A stretch of 14,921 bases of DNA. Source: Christensenella sp. UBA1224 (GTDB lineage Bacteria > Bacillota > Clostridia > Christensenellales > Aristaeellaceae). Under the pieces are notes generated by a model. It searched no databases, was not told the DNA's origin, and saw nothing but the letters and a program-made list of their open reading frames with translations. The DNA lies in the NCBI GenBank assembly GCA_002309235.1, contig DBXA01000062.1, forward strand, positions 1-14,921, given 5' to 3'. Each line of letters starts with the position of its first letter. The first letter of the stretch is position 1. Positions 14,672-14,921 of this stretch are shown here, one piece after another. The translations under genes were made by a program, and so were the position numbers.

Positions 14672-14921
14672 TCAGAATTCGTTCAGGCGCAGCCACTCAC
14701 AGTACATCTCCACCCAGTGCGCTACGTAGGGATCGTTTGCCCAATCGCAGGGATGCTCCCCGTTGGCAAGACCCATCCCATGCGGCCCGTACGGGAAAAT
14801 ATGCAGTTCGAAGGGAACGCCAACCGTGGCCAGAGATTCTGCCAGGATCGTAGCTGTGCGGGGATAGTCTTGTCCAGCAGTCTGCCAAATAAAGAAGGGC
14901 GGGCAACCCGGCCGCACCAGC
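14672..14921 (-). CDS. Alpha/beta hydrolase (acetylesterase-like), C-terminal part; 5' end outside window
   Basis: The frame is open from the right edge to the TGA complementary to 14672-14674, giving the last 82 residues. They show the C-terminal part of a small esterase: CPPFFIWQTAGQD, where Asp is likely the catalytic acid, then ATILAESLATVGVPFELHIF and GPHGMGLANG, in which His completes the triad. This pattern is typical of acetyl-xylan or acetyl esterase-like hydrolases of gut Bacillota. An internal GTG at 14917 is not the start. The esterase pseudogene follows 35 bases later in the same direction, suggesting they once formed a deacylation operon. The family is firm; the substrate is not known. 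Confidence 0.85.
   Translation of the reverse strand, partial: LVRPGCPPFFIWQTAGQDYPRTATILAESLATVGVPFELHIFPYGPHGMGLANGEHPCDWANDPYVAHWVEMYCEWLRLNEF

Noticed and set aside
13737..14729. Plus-strand open frame of 330 codons opposite the esterase
   Set aside because: Arg/His-rich antisense reading of a clearly recognisable esterase; no start signal.
1..14921. CRISPR array, phage genes, toxin-antitoxin pair or other defence system
   Set aside because: No regularly spaced direct repeats, Cas-like or phage structural motifs, or small toxin/antitoxin pair could be found on either strand.

Overview
The window looks like a chromosomal segment from an anaerobic, probably gut- or rumen-dwelling Bacillota (Clostridia). 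The evidence is a Gram-positive style type IV pilus cluster with strong AGGAGG-type ribosome sites, an SBP-type hybrid sensor kinase paired with an AraC regulator (a lineup common in such bacteria), and sulfatases with cysteine-type active sites. No rRNA or intact tRNA is present to fix the taxon, so this is inference.

Layout. (1) Bases 1-4317 (+) are one tightly packed operon: the 3' end of a transglutaminase-like protein, a PilC/GspF inner-membrane platform, four small single-span membrane proteins with poor or no prepilin signatures, and a PilT-type ATPase. Several junctions are TAATG or ATGA overlaps. A clear intrinsic terminator (4349-4399) closes it. (2) Bases 4494-9350 (+) are a signalling pair behind an extended -10 promoter: a 1089-residue hybrid histidine kinase with two solute-binding sensor domains and two receivers, then an AraC-type regulator with a single N-terminal membrane span. 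(3) At about base 9351 composition and gene logic change abruptly. A 50-codon orphan 3' end of an unrecognised gene runs straight into two GC-rich sulfatase genes (9500-12343) followed by a long-stem terminator-like hairpin. (4) Bases 12344-13377 hold a scar of mobile DNA: a structured leader and the first ~38 codons of an IS66-type TnpA, fused in frame to an internal piece of a large serine recombinase. (5) Bases 13278-14921 (-) hold a type B carboxylesterase whose 3' end, including the catalytic histidine region, was replaced by antisense recombinase sequence, preceded by the 3' end of another alpha/beta hydrolase.

How it fits together. The pilus genes form a retraction-competent but incomplete machinery; the extension ATPase, prepilin peptidase and major pilin would lie upstream. 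The kinase and regulator look like a nutrient-sensing pair, but the regulator shows signs of a gene fusion that leaves its membrane topology unexplained. The sulfatases and esterases form a GC-rich, probably acquired block for trimming sulfated or esterified glycans, broken in at least two places by recombination. I see no convincing undescribed defence or RNA-guided system. The most unusual items are the fused membrane-anchored AraC protein, the IS66/recombinase chimera with its folded leader, and the run of non-canonical pilin-like proteins.
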